This document shows, piece after piece, positions 48,898 through 60,711 of a stretch of DNA of 64,000 bases. The translations under genes were made by a program, and so were the position numbers. This stretch comes from Paramecium pentaurelia. Its lineage: Eukaryota; Ciliophora; Oligohymenophorea; Peniculida; Parameciidae. Location of the stretch: assembly GCA_905183005.1 (NCBI GenBank), contig CAJJDO010000018.1, positions 255,210 through 319,209 on the forward strand, given 5' to 3'. The first letter of the stretch is position 1; every line of letters begins with the position of its first letter. A model generated the notes under the pieces. It had not been told where the DNA came from and did no database searches. It saw only the letters and a program-made list of their open reading frames with translations.

Positions 48898-49725
48898 ATG
48901 TCTTATATTTAAAAATTAGGTATAATTGTAGTTGCTGGAGACAATATTAAATTAATAAATCTATAAAAGGAAAAGGTTTAATAAGAAATTAAAACAGAAA
49001 AGTTTTTAAGAATATTTTAATTGGTATATAATGAGCAAGATAATAACTTATACTAATTCAATCAAAATAAAACAATATTCAGATATAGATTAAAAGGAAG
49101 GATGTTTATATTAGATAAACAATTTAAATTATAATATGAATTTTATCCTACTTTAGCTACAGTAACTCATGATAATTAAACTATCATTATTGCAGGAATG
49201 GATACCAATTTAATTGTGTTTTATAATATGATTAATGACTGTTAGTTTATGATAGAACTTCCAAATCCTGAACTTTAGAATTATTGTTTATTATATAATA
49301 ATAAAAATAGATGTATTTTAACCTAATCTTGTTTGATAAATGTTGAAAATAAAAAAGTGATTCGATCAATCAATACCATTTATTAAAAGATTAAAGGATG
49401 GAGTAGATGTGGTCATTTTTATTCAAAGTAAGATAAATAAAAAATATTTATCACTTCTTCTTTTAAACAAAAAATATTGAGGATTATTTCTGATGATAAT
49501 TTCATTCCTTATTAAATATTTTCAGAAACAGGAAAATATTACTGTTTATAAAGATCATAGAATAAAATAGAACTCTATGATATTTCTACTGGTATCAGTC
49601 ACTTTATTATTGAGAAGAATTTATAGAATTGTACCAATTTATAATTTCATGAAAATGACTAAGTTTTTTCAGCTATTGTTAATGATAAATCAATTTATAT
49701 ATGGTATATGAATTAAATTATTTGA
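48898..49725 (+). CDS. Hypothetical beta-rich protein, perhaps a propeller
   Basis: A 276-codon intronless frame encodes a protein of alternating short beta-like strands (YPTLATVTHDNQTIIIAGMD, later QVFSAIVNDKSIYIWYM). The terminal SIYIWYM and repeated strand spacing resemble WD40 blades, but the GH and WD signatures are weak. It diverges from CCT7 with about 200 bp between starts. Binding-scaffold function is inferred only from the fold guess. Confidence 0.5.
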
Positions 49726-50020
49726 GAATTAAGTAAATCTTGATTATTTATCAAAAATTTAATGATGAATATACACAAAATTAAATAAAAATTATTGAAA
49801 GAATGAAATATAATTTTGAATCTATTATATGAAAATTAGTTCTCCATTTAATATATCATTTAGAAAGTATTCTAAAATGAATATAACTGAATATTTTAAT
49901 TTTTTTTAATAGTTATCATATAAATTTAGAGTCTGAATTAACATATATAATTGGTTAATATACCTTTTTTGCTTTAGTCAATATAATATTACATTATATT
50001 TATTTATATTTAATAACAAA

Positions 50021-50438
50021 TCAATCAAAATCATCATCTTTTTAATTTTTCTTCATATGCAATTTAACCATAGCTTTACCAATGGCTCCAATCCATGCTT
50101 CCTTCTCTTGATTGTTATTTGACATCAAAAAGAAAGTTGTTTCTGGTGTATCAATTTTCTAATTTTATTTACAAATATACAAATGTATTTTCTTTGTTTG
50201 TTTCTTCTTAACATGATTTAATTGTACTTATAGTTGATAAAGGAATAAGCTCTGTTGGATTACTATATTATTTTTCTGCCTTGAATGTATACAAGGTTGT
50301 TGTTGTTAAAACAAACCATCGTCTGAAATGAATAAATAATATAGAATACTTTCTCCAAGATTTAAATACACGAGATTCTTTTTCTAACCAGCCTTCTTTC
50401 ATAATATTTTTGAGATCTTCAAGCATGTTGTTTTACAT
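50021..50438 (-). CDS. PH-domain protein
   Basis: Introns of 27 and 22 nt leave 123 codons, almost all of it one pleckstrin-homology domain. The start is KEGWLEKESRVFKSWRKRWF, followed by VLTTTTLYTFKAEK, PTELIPLSTISTIKSC, then TFKIDTPETTFFLMSNNNQE and the terminal helix KEAWIGAIGKAMVK with its invariant Trp. PH domains bind phosphoinositides or proteins; the basic KRWF loop fits lipid binding. Single-domain PH proteins of this size are common in ciliates. An in-frame ATG at 50426 is an alternative start. Confidence 0.85.
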
Positions 50439-50516
50439 TAGATAAAATCTATATTTATATAATATATATTATTATTTATGCTTCCTATATTTTTTTAAAT
50501 CAATTTATATTGTTTT

Positions 50517-50955
50517 TCATGGTGCCTCATATTCTTTCATATCATCATCTTCTTATTAATTTAAAGCTTCTTCGATATCTTAATCATCACTAGAGTTCTT
50601 TTCATTCTCTATATCTGTTGGAATATAATAGCCATCTTGATCATAGAAATGTTCATGATAGACATCACCAGGGTGCAAAACAAACCATCCAGCTGGTTAC
50701 CCATCTTTATCATAATGACACCCATTCTCATCTCTCCATCTTTAAATTATAATTATACATCTCTTACCCTCCTTCAGAATCAAAAAAATATTATTATTAA
50801 TTCATTAGAAATCCTATAACTTTATCATCATCATCCTTTAATTCAACATATTAACTAAACTTTTCTGGTTAATGTTATGGAGCATCTTTCAAAATTGGAT
50901 TGTCAAAAGGATCAACTCTAAGCCAATTTTACGAGAATTCTTTGCTCTCTTGCAT
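50517..50955 (-). CDS. Hypothetical acidic protein, 136 aa
   Basis: One 28-nt intron leaves 137 codons. The protein starts SQNWLRVDPFDNPILKDAPQ. Its middle contains Gly/Tyr/Trp-containing pieces (GGWRDENGCHYDKDGQPAGW, then FYDQDGYYIP) that look like two short beta-hairpin repeats. The C-terminus is acidic. I do not recognise the family. Confidence 0.55.
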
Positions 50956-50990
50956 TTATCAATTATTTTTTTGATAATTAATATATAAGT

Positions 50991-51001
50991 CCCCCCCCCC
51001 C
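50991..51001. repeat. C11 homopolymer
   Basis: Eleven consecutive C residues lie between the divergent genes starting at 50955 and 51062. Long G/C runs are rare in such AT-rich DNA; it could be a base-calling artefact or a genuine promoter element. Confidence 0.7.
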
Positions 51002-51061
51002 TTTTTCATATATAAATACATAAATTTTTTAAGAATTTTAATAGAAAATATATTTAACAAT

Positions 51062-52852
51062 ATGAGTGGAAGTAATTATGACTCAACAATCAATTAAGAA
51101 TTATCTCAAGATTATGAATAGTATGACCAGTTAAAAGCGAACTTAAGAGATAATATTTTCTATGTTGAACCTATATATTATTAAGATCAAATGAGAGATT
51201 TCAATTAAAGGAATCCTACTTATGGAGTGACAGTGGAATACAAATTTTTAAGGACAATCTAATCATGTGATTTTTTGGAAAGCTCCTAATTGTAATTTTA
51301 CATCAATCTATTCAGAAAAGCATATAAAGATGTCAAAGTAATTATTAATTATTAAAATAGTTAGCTGCTGCTACATGTCACTTTTTTGCTGACTTTATAG
51401 TATCATTATAAAAGCCAATTTAATTTTAATAATAAAACCAGTCAACTAGTAGTTTTTAAAGACAAAATATATATTAGGAACCTTAAAATTAATAAAAAAT
51501 AGTGGATTCTTAATATTAAATAAAACTTAAAGAAGATTTTTTGGAATCAAAAGTTCTTGATAAACCCATAATTTAGAATCCTGAATAAAAATTAGCTAAA
51601 TCTTCAATTATTACAAAAGGAACAAATATATCTAATGAAACCTAAAATTCTATAATATCCAATTAATAAACAATATAATCGAATATTCAATAAAATCAAA
51701 ACTAAAAATATACTCAATCTTAAATATAAATGTAAAATCCATTATAATAAGATATAACAATTAATAAACAAATTTAATCAGCAATTTTCCCAAATAAATC
51801 GAAAGAAGAAGGAATAAATCATGATTTTGTACATGAAAAATCATCATAAATTTCAGAATAATAAAGTACAATTAATAATTAAGCAACTCAATAGGGTTCA
51901 ATTATTATTAAAACAGATCAAAATTTAAATTAATAGGATATTAATATTTAATCAATTACATAAAAGTCCCTCTTGATACAACCAAATAAAGAACAAGAAA
52001 AAAGTACAATTAATGAAGAACAAAATGCACCAAAAAATAATTAATCATCAATAATTTAATAATAATTTATTAATTCAAATGTCACCACTCCATTTTAGAA
52101 TATAGATATAGAAAAAGAAAGTCAAAAATCAAAATTAACTTTAGATCAATAAAAAATTGAATCTACTCAAGTAGACAATCATAAAGATTAATCTTAAATT
52201 GAAAAATCAAACCAATAATCCTTAGTTTAATAGAAATAATAATAATTTCCTCCCATCTAGCCAGTAGTTGAACATAAATAAGTATAACCTCCCCCTGAAA
52301 AAAAATATCATTTTGAAATTACTCGCATGACAATAGAAAAACCAGTTTAATAAGAAAAAATAAAAAAATCATAACTTCCTTCCTTAATAAAATAATTGGC
52401 TGAAATGAATAACTTAACAGAGGAGGAATTAAAATAATAGGATTATTGGTATTTTCCCATAAATTAATTATAATCTCATTGGATTAGTGTTGTGATATAT
52501 TTGAAAAAAAAAGTAATTTATTACTTTGACTCTTATTATAAAAAAATTGAATCTGTTATCATATAAGGGATAAATTCTATATTAGAATACTTTAATTTGA
52601 ACCCATAAAACTTCTAAATAATACCAGTATATAATTAATAAATTAATGGGTATTATATAATTTTAGTTTAGATATGATTGTGGTGTTTTCATATTGCTGT
52701 CCCTTTTATATACTTTACAAAATAAAGAATATAATTATAATTAAAAAGTTGCAACACTTTTCAGAAAAAGTATTCTCTACAATTTGGCTGTTATAGGGGC
52801 TTAATAGGATATAGAATAAGACTATCTGGAATTTATTATTGAATAAAATTGA
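51062..52852 (+). CDS. Ulp1-type (C48) ubiquitin-like protease
   Basis: Introns of 23 and 22 nt leave 582 codons. After a long Gln/Asn/Lys/Ser-rich N-terminus (about 400 residues) comes a C48 cysteine-protease domain. DYWYFPINQLQSHWISVVIY holds the catalytic His, VIYYFDSYY the Asp, PVYNQQINGYDCGVF the Gln and the nucleophilic Cys. The last intron sits just before YDCGVF, and its removal is required to restore the motif. Ulp1/SENP enzymes process or remove SUMO; related members act on other modifiers, so the substrate is not certain. The triad is intact. Confidence 0.85.
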
Positions 52853-52908
52853 GCTTAATAAAAAATAAATATAATTTAATTAGTAATTTTTTCATAATTC
52901 TAGACAGA

Positions 52909-53218
52909 ATGAATAGAAAAATTAATCCAAATCATAAAACAGAATTATATTAAATTATAATAACCTTTCATCAAAATTTAAACAATATCTTTATTATTAG
53001 AGTAGGTTAAGTAGTTAAAGAATAATAGCATGATTGAAAATAGATTGATATCAATGAAAATTAAAGATAGAATATTTTTAAAAACGTTAGAACTCTTTGA
53101 AATTATTTAAACACATATATTGATAAAGAAATAGATACAAACTCATTTTTTCCAAGGTTTAGTTTTAAATTATTTTTATACATATGGATTTGCATTATAT
53201 ACTGCATTTGGAGAATGA
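52909..53218 (+). CDS. Doubtful small ORF overlapping an antisense gene
   Basis: Allowing one 19-nt intron, a 97-codon frame runs from ATG 52909 to TGA 53216-53218. The texture is helical (MIENRLISMKIKDRIFLKTL). The last 76 bases lie antisense to the coding end of the pseudophosphatase gene, which is better supported. It may be spurious or have a different 3' end. Confidence 0.2.
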
Positions 53219-54472
53219 GCTCTTTGCCTATTACCTATAGGTTTAAATTATGTGTTTGGTTAAATAGTTAGATCCTATCTTTAGCTTCCAGTAGTATTTT
53301 TCTTATATGGAGTAACTTATAGTCTAGGTGCTCTTAATTAATTAGGTGCTGTTTGTGGTCTACGGTCATTTTATACTACTCCTTAAGTTGAATCCTAATT
53401 GATTTTTTATTACTATTTCAAAAAAAACTATTCTCCTGAATCCATATAAGTATTTGGTTACTTCTTAGGCTTTAATGATTCTATAATTAACTTAATACTT
53501 ACAAGTAGCTTCAGGTAATTATTATAATTTTGAACTATCACTCTTAGCAACAACTCTTTTAACATCTTAAGATGAAGGCCTTTGATGAACTGGCTGGATT
53601 GGTTATAAAGGTTAAGTCTATGACATTAAATTAGTTTAAGGACAAGGAGATTACTAAATTTATTATTCATATTAAAGTGTCTTTCCAGTAAGACAAGATT
53701 TAGTTTCAATAGGTTAGGTTTATTTCTTCTTATTGAATATTATTTTTTCATAAGGAGGTATATACATAGTAATTTTTTCAGCAAAACGTAATCTAAGTTT
53801 TAATTTAATATTAATTTACTTTTAAGTTTTAGGTTTTTAATCATGATCTTTAAATTCAGCTACTCCTTAAGGTTAAGCATTTAAATATGTATTTCTTAAT
53901 ACCATTTCCTCTGGGTCTCCTTAAGAATAGACTTCTTCCCAATTATAAGTTTTTGCACCCCATCCATTCTTTTAGAATTTACTTTCTATTGCCAAAAGTT
54001 AATTAAAAAAATTAGCTCTGATCTCCAAATCTGGTCTTCTACTATGCATAAATTATAAAGTTTTATATAATGTCCATCTATATTTTTTCATAAAATAAAC
54101 ACAAAGAACAGCAATTGATCTATTGTGTCCTCTTATTGAATGTACTATAACACTTTCTCCATTATTCAATGCATCATCAAGAAATTTAATTACTTAATTA
54201 ATCAGTTCCTCTTGTTAGAATATTACCTCATTATATAAAATGTTACTTGAGTATCGTTATCAATCCATGGTAATGACATATATACTATTCCAATTGATTC
54301 CCAATGATTTGGAATTTATTTACAAGCACAATTAATAATTCTGGAAACCTTATTCGTTACAATAAATTCTAAGTCCTAAAAGGCTGATTCAACTATCTAC
54401 CTAAGAAGCAAATTAATCTCCTAAAAATAACCCATCTTTTATTTTGATAGCACCAATATAGTCGTATTCCAT
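53143..54472 (-). CDS. Dual-specificity pseudophosphatase with long disordered tail
   Basis: The N-terminal ~165 residues form a DUSP domain: IGAIKIKDGLFLGDQFASQ at the start, FIVTNKVSRIINCACKQ and IGIVYMSLPWIDND in the middle. The signature loop is VHSIRGHNRSIAVLCVYFMK where active enzymes have HCxxGxxRS, so the nucleophilic Cys is Ser. LEIRANFFNQLLAIE closes the domain. About 265 residues rich in Pro, Gln, Thr and Lys follow. Introns of 20 and 22 nt are clear. One extra base near 54,386-54,393 breaks the frame between FASQVDS and AFQDLEF. Either it is a sequence error in a STYX-like pseudophosphatase or the gene is starting to decay. Confidence 0.65.
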
Positions 54473-54530
54473 TATATTGTTAATATTATAATATATATAA
54501 GAAATAATTATTCCAATAAATAAAAATCAA

Positions 54531-55421
54531 TCAAATTAAAATAACATTCTTTAATTCATCAACTGGTATTCTTTTCATTTATAATTAGCAATTTTATTGA
54601 AAATCCATACTTCTTTAAAAAAGAACCAATTCTAAAGAACATAAAAATTTGTTGATCTTATATAGATGTATAAATTTTTAAATATTCTCCATTTTTTGAG
54701 AAAATTCAAATATTAATGAATTTTCTGACGATATTCTAGTTTTTATAACAATAAAATCATTTTCTCGATTTGTAATCATTAAAATTCTACAAATCTATAG
54801 AAAATAAACAGAAAATTAATTTTTAGATCCTATTAAACTAAAATCAACACTTTATTATTCAGCATTAACTAAAATATTAGTTGCTCCAATAAACTTTATC
54901 ACATTCTTCAATATTTCAACTGGATAATAATGAATTTCTTTATTTCCATATAAATAAAATCCAGATATAAATTGAATAGAAATATCAAATAATAATGTTT
55001 TATACTTTTAAGGTTTCTTAATACACTTGAAAAGTTATCTAATCAATCGATAAAAATGATTAATTTTCTTAATAGCAACTATTTCTTATTATGATTATTA
55101 TTATATGCTTGTAAATTTTACTAAGAAATTGATTTTATCAGTAATTGTGATTATTACATCAATTTAAGAATAACATCGATATGTAAATGAAAATTCATCA
55201 ATTGTATTACCTTTTTAAAATGAACTTGTTATTTAACTATATTTTTCTAACAAATAATTTTCTAACGTTTAATTTCCAAAATGAATATATCTAATTAAAC
55301 TTCTTAAATTACAACCATCACAAAGATTTATGTTCCATCTCTTAATCTTATTTTACTTACTTAATAGAATTGGTTAAAATTATTCTTATTCATATTCAAA
55401 CAATATAAATGGATCTGACAT
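54531..55421 (-). CDS. Hypothetical protein, 296 aa
   Basis: A 297-codon intronless frame starts MSDPFILFEYEQEQ and ends IPVDELKNVILI. It is rich in Ile, Phe, Tyr and Leu with alternating hydrophobic strands (RLIRQLFKCIKKP, LFDISIQFISGFYLYGNKEI), suggesting a beta-rich fold. It has NINLCDGCNLRSLIRYIHFG near residue 30. An upstream ATG at 55609 opens a membrane-like segment in another frame that I could not splice on, and it would begin one base from the start of the plus-strand gene at 55611. The family is unknown. Confidence 0.5.
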
Positions 55422-55610
55422 AAATTTCGGTAAGTATTGTACTATATTTTAAAAACATTTTTACAATATCGATCTTCCTTAACAGTCAATAAAAATTGTT
55501 ATCTCTTTGCTTAGCCTATGAAATAATAAGAAACAATTGAAATAATTGTTATAAGTACACTAAACTAGATTGAAACCATACTCAAACTCTCTTTATAATA
55601 TTGACTCATT

Positions 55611-55970
55611 ATGATTAACTTTAAAATACATTGTATTACAATTTATGGTACTATTTAATAAAAGTCTAAAGACATCATTAGTAGCATTTATGATGCCATA
55701 ACATTTGACCCAAGAACAAAACTCCTTTATTAACCATATACATTGTCAACCCAAAATTAAACTAATGAGAATGTGTAATTTAACAAAATCATCACAGTTG
55801 ATGAGTATTAAGGATACCCAGATATCACAATCAAAGACAGTATTGAAATAATCAATCCTGGAGTTTATAATTCAATTCTTGAAGGAGCATCCTAAGATTA
55901 ATCAGAAATTAGCTTTCCTAAATGCAATAGAACAGATGATATTGATATAACTTTAAAAATAAGGGTTTGA
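55611..55970 (+). CDS. Hypothetical protein, 119 aa
   Basis: A 120-codon intronless frame encodes a mixed alpha/beta-looking protein (CITIYGTIQQKSKDIISSIY, KIITVDEYQGYPDITIKDSI, EIINPGVYNSILEGASQD). Even composition and Gly/Pro placement suggest a real folded protein. No family is recognised. It diverges from the 296-aa gene, leaving about 190 bp for promoters if that gene starts at 55421. Confidence 0.5.
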
Positions 55971-56125
55971 TAGTAATCTTATTGTTTTGCTTGATATTAA
56001 TTTTCCAAAGCCTAATTCTCAAATTTAAGTGTCCATTTATTCATTTAATTAAGTTATAATATTTGTTATCTCATCATCTATGAGAATAACTTGAATACGA
56101 AAAATAAACTTAATATATTATATTT

Positions 56126-56871
56126 TCATATTATCTTAGGTTCAGTCTAATTGATTCTTCTTTAATTTCTTAAATTTAAAAATTCTTAATTTCTCCATTT
56201 AAATTAGAAAAAGTCTTAAATTAACATTAAACATCTTTGATATTTTACTAAATGTTGGCTTCTTAATTTTCCTATATTTATTAATCCTAACGAAAAACTT
56301 TAAATTATGATATTTATTTTAATCAATTTAAAAATTATTAAAATAATTAATAAAGCATCTCCAAAAATTAAGTCTCCTTCTTAGTCCTCTTTTTCAAAAG
56401 CTAATTATTATTTTCGAATTTCCTTCTCATAAGCATCACCTTACTATCATGTAGGTTAATTAACCTGAAGAAAATAAGATAATTATAATAGTGGATCATT
56501 CCTCACTGGTAAATCAAAAATATTATTACTTTATTTAAATACAATAAAAGGTGATGTAGAATTTTCAAAAATTCTACAGGAATCAATTTATTTAATTAAA
56601 CATAATTCTTTACAAATGATGAATTATTACTATGGCCGTTTGATTATAATTACAATTATTTTTAGTCTTTAGAAATATAATCAATAGGTTTTGATCATCC
56701 CTAAAATTCTTATTTTTCTTTATTAGATCTCTTTTTGATATTATTAATTTTAGAAAAAAAGTAATTAGAAAGGCTTTAAGATTGTTTATATAGTTTATTA
56801 TAAATTTGAGTTTGAAAAATATCTATTTAAAGTTTACTAAATCCTTTTCTATTTTTATGTTCTAGTAACAT
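56126..56871 (-). CDS. Uncertain gene, exon structure not resolved
   Basis: Coding texture is clear in the left two thirds: FIVFKQSNNIFDLPVRNDP, then LLQLSYFLQ and, after a 21-nt intron, QGDAYEKEIRKQQLAFEKED and QEGDLIFGDALL, ending at TGA 56126-56128. The right third has an ATG at 56871 (MLLEHKNRKGFSKLQ) in a frame I could not join; all three frames are partly open there and one TGA near 56,700 interrupts the best one. It may be a gene with a missed intron or a decaying gene. The family is unknown. Confidence 0.4.
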
Positions 56872-57170
56872 CTTAATTTAAGTTTTAATCTTTAAATTCT
56901 TTTAGATAATAGTTAATTTATTATTTACCTGATTTTAATTATAAAGATAGAATTTAAAGTTATAATCTTAAATAATTATTAATATTTTCCAATTTTTAAT
57001 AATTTCTTATTATTTATATATTTGATTTATCTATTATTTTGCATCTTAAATTGTAAATAATTACTTTACCATTATAATTTTTAAATAATTTAAATTATAA
57101 ATATTTTTATTACTGCTATCAACTATAAGTCTTGTAATTGAATTAATTGTAAAATTATAATATTCACGTC

Positions 57171-57856
57171 TCAATCTTTATATTCTCCATTGTCAGTTTT
57201 CCTCATCATTTCTTTTAATTTCTTTCTCAATCTAAAATAATTTAGATATTCTAACATTTTATCTCTAGGAGGTTCATTTTCACTATCTATACTTTAACTT
57301 CTAGATACTCGATATTATGGACTACTTCTATTTTTAGGACTTCTACTTCTGCTTCTACTTTTAGAGCTAATTAATTAATAATTTAATATAAGAAACTTTC
57401 TTCTTCTTTATTTTCTTTCTTTTTCCTTCTCTCTCTCAAATCTATCATAATTTCCTCTTGATTATCTTTAATTAATTTTCCATTTTACCCTCTATCATCC
57501 CTTGGTCGATCTCTTCTAGGTTCTCTATTCTCATCATATCTGCCTGACTTTTTAGACCACTCAACATTAATTCTCAATCCTTTTTAATTTCAATAACATA
57601 TTAATCTATACCCTATAAATCTCTTTAATGTAATGCATTTTTTGCAGCTTCTGCTTCTTATTCACTTTTATATTAAATGAATGCATACTAATATATTATT
57701 AAATGTATTTACTCTGTCATTATTTTTTACTCTAAAATCTACAGTGCAATCACCATAGACCTTAAATTCTCTTTCTATATCCTTCTACTCAACTAATCTC
57801 GAAATATTGCCTACAAAAAGACTCATTCTTGCATTCCTAAATTATTGTCTGCTCAT
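57171..57856 (-). CDS. SR-type splicing protein (RRM plus RS tail)
   Basis: Introns of 25, 32 and 32 nt leave 199 codons, or 189 if a further in-frame 30-nt candidate intron is removed. An N-terminal RRM has RNP2 (MSLFVGNISRL) and RNP1 (YAFIQYKSEQEAEAAKNAL), with INVEWSKKSGRYDENREPRR closing it. An Arg/Lys-rich linker leads to a short RS domain (SKSRSRSRSPKNRSSP) and a C-terminal helix LEYLNYFRLRKKLKEMMRK. SR proteins recruit the spliceosome and are regulated by phosphorylation of the RS repeats. It resembles classical short SR factors; the exact orthologue is not clear. Confidence 0.85.
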
Positions 57857-57939
57857 TATAAATTATATGATTTTAATATAAATTATATTTAACTGAAAAC
57901 ATTTAATAAAAAGTTAAAAAAATAAAAATCGTTCAAGAA

Positions 57940-58917
57940 ATGAGTTAGTTAACGGAAAGTCCAAATAGATTAAATGAATAGCAGAGTATTCCTCATGATG
58001 AAATAATTGATAAATCATAAAAATTAGCAACATCCTCTCCAGATAAAGAGAACTCTTAAGAATTGTTTAGATTGTAGAAATAATAATTCTTACAAAAAAT
58101 GACTTAAGACAATTCAACAAGACGTTAAAAAAAAGTAATAAATTTTTTTTAATTATTCTTAGATAATTGGAGATATTAAAGATGTAGTTAATGTGAATAA
58201 ACAAATTGTTAATTTTGGATTGGTAATACCTGGTAATATTTGTGAAGATGATATATAATTTTAAAATCTATCCAATGAGACAGTTATAATAGGCATATAA
58301 GTAATATGCAATAATACAGAATTTGATGATCTAGATGAATATGTTTATTCAGCTAGAAAATTAAATGGATATGATTATAATGATCGTTTCATGTTAGCAT
58401 GTCCAGCTCAAAAACAATTCTCTATGAAAATAGCTTTAAAGGTTCCTAACATTAAAGAATAGAAAGGACTTTTTGGTACTATAATAATTACAGCCTCTTA
58501 TTCTAATCATTCAAAAATTTAGGGTCAAATTAATACTTAAATTTAAAGTCAAATTACACTTCCTTCTATTGAATGTCCAAAAACATTAATGAATTGTATA
58601 TTTCAATCAATAAATTAGCTGCATATAATCTACCTGTAATTCAAATGGCATTTAAATTGGGTAAGAAATTAGATTGCAAAATTCCCTTTAGGAATAATAG
58701 TTTAATAGGATTACCACTTGAAATGGAATTTCTGAATAAAAATGATAATGAAATACTTATCAATCCTCCAACTCTATCTGTATAGGGGAATTCTTAATTC
58801 TTAGTTACAATCTATATCAAAAGCAAACAAGAATAGATTATTAAGAATGTTTTAATAGTTAAAGTTAAAAATTCCAATGTTCATTTTAGTTATCCATTTA
58901 TTATCAAAATTTATTGA
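57940..58917 (+). CDS. ASH/MSP-domain protein
   Basis: Introns of 28 and 23 nt leave 309 codons. After a polar N-terminus, a beta-sandwich of the ASH/MSP type begins with VNFGLVIPGNICEDDIQFQN followed by LSNETVIIGIQVICNN, matching the (V)xFGxVxxG...xxLxNxS pattern of Hydin, Cep192 and TRAPP-associated ASH domains. A second similar domain seems to start at TLPSIECPKTLMNSAYNLPV and ends with VKVKNSNVHFSYPFIIKIY. Such domains are typical of centrosomal and ciliary proteins, a plausible setting in a ciliate. It diverges from the SR gene 84 bp away. Confidence 0.65.
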
Positions 58918-59027
58918 TTTTACTAGATTATAAAATAAAACTATGATTCAATCAATAAGATATAAATTAATTTGCAAACACTTTTATCATAAAATTTTGA
59001 TTATTTTAATAATTAATTGCTTCTACT

Positions 59028-60448
59028 ATGTCATTTAACAAAAAAGGAAGAGAAGATTTGATGCAAATAACAAACGATGAAGATGGAAGAGAAATTAATC
59101 CACACATGCCTCAATATATTATAAATGCTCCATGTATGATTAAAACATGATCTTTTAGGGTATTTAAAGGAAAGTACACCATCATTGAAACATTAAAGAA
59201 TAAGAAAATAATAGAACACAAGTACATTTGATAATTGGTATCAAAGAGGATCAAAAGTATAATCTTATAGTGATATAATGATAGGGTCCAAATAATTTTA
59301 AATTTAAAAAAGGAGCATGCACTAATTGTGGTTCTACAACTCATTAGAGTAAGGATTGTTGTGAAAGACCAAGACAAATAGGAGCAAAATTCTCTAATAC
59401 AGATATTTAACCAGATGATATTGTATTAAATGTCTAAGGTCTAAACTATGATGCAAAAAGAGATAGATGGAATGGCTATGATCCAGAAACTTATAAGTCA
59501 TAAATATAAGAATATGAGATTTTAGAGGAGAAGCGAAAAGAAACAAGACTATAAGAAGGATAATAAACAGAATCTGGCAACTTAGATGATGAATTTAAAG
59601 ATAATGGAACTGGTGAACACTAAACTTAAATGACTACTAGAGATCCAAGAACTAAAACTATGACTAGGAATTTACGTATTAGAGAAGATAGAGCCAATTA
59701 TTTATTGAATTTGGATGTTAATTCAGCATATTTCGATCCAAAATCTAGATCTTTAAGAGAAAACCCAAATCCACATTTACCTCCTGAGAAATAAGTTTTT
59801 AAAGGTTTAAATTAAATTAGATTGACTGGTGAAACTCTATAAATGTATGAATAAGAAAGATTTGCATGGTAATATGCAGAATAACATAATTTAAATCTAA
59901 ATACTGTATCTTTACCAACTTTGACTGAAAAGACTGTATGATATTTATATTTATTAAATTAGTATAAATAAATTAAGGCAAAAAAGGAAGAATAAAAAAT
60001 AGGAAGAGCTGAGAGTTTGTTCGATAGATATGGTGGAGAAGAACACTTAAATCCACAAATAGATTTGTTATTAGGATAAACAGAAAGATTTGTTGAATAT
60101 GAAGAAGATGGTTTACCAAAAAATCCTTTAAAAAAGAAAGATTTAACTAAAAGCAAATATTTAGAAGATTTCTTTTATGGTGATCATACAAGTGTATGGG
60201 GTAGTTGGTGGAGTGATGTTCTTGGATGGGGCTATGATTGTTGTTATTCAAATGAAAAACATTCAGTATGTTTAGGAGAAAAAGGAAGAAGATTATAATT
60301 AAATAAAGAAGCTAGATTAAAAAGAGAAATAGAAGAAGATTTATAAAAAGCATAAATTTAAGATTAAAAATCTAGTCCTTAACATTAACATTAAAACTAA
60401 CATTAGTAACCTCAACAATAAATTATTCAATAAGCTTAATAACAATGA
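59028..60448 (+). CDS. SLU7: Splicing factor SLU7
   Basis: Introns of 25, 28 and 27 nt leave 447 codons. SLU7 is a second-step factor that helps choose the 3' splice site. The N-terminus INPHMPQYIINAPWYLKEST is diagnostic, followed by a CCHC zinc knuckle (KKGACTNCGSTTHQSKDCCE) and RPRQIGAKFS. The family core continues with DRWNGYDPETYKSQIQEYE, RNLRIREDRANYLLNLDVNS, AYFDPKSRSLRENPNP and KYLEDFFYGDHTSVWGSWW. The C-terminus is Gln/His-rich. The first intron splits the Trp codon of APWY. Length and order match the family well. Confidence 0.93.
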
Positions 60449-60711
60449 ATTTATTTATATTTATTGTTATTTTAATGTTTTAAATTCATAATTTAAATAT
60501 AGATATATATTAAATATAAATAGAATTATGTTTACTAAATAGAAATCTCTTTATAGATAACTATAATTTAATTTACTTAAATTTCTAAACTTAAGATCTT
60601 ATAGATTGTACAAAAGTCTTAAATATATATATTATGAATAAATAAAATAATTATAATTATAATTAGACCATCTATCATTATAAAATACTCAATTCTTTTT
60701 TTAAAGTTATT

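Noticed and set aside
55421..55609. An upstream start at 55609 for the 296-aa minus-strand gene
   Set aside because: The segment is in another frame, no micro-intron that I tried joins it, and it would begin one base from the start of the divergent gene at 55611.
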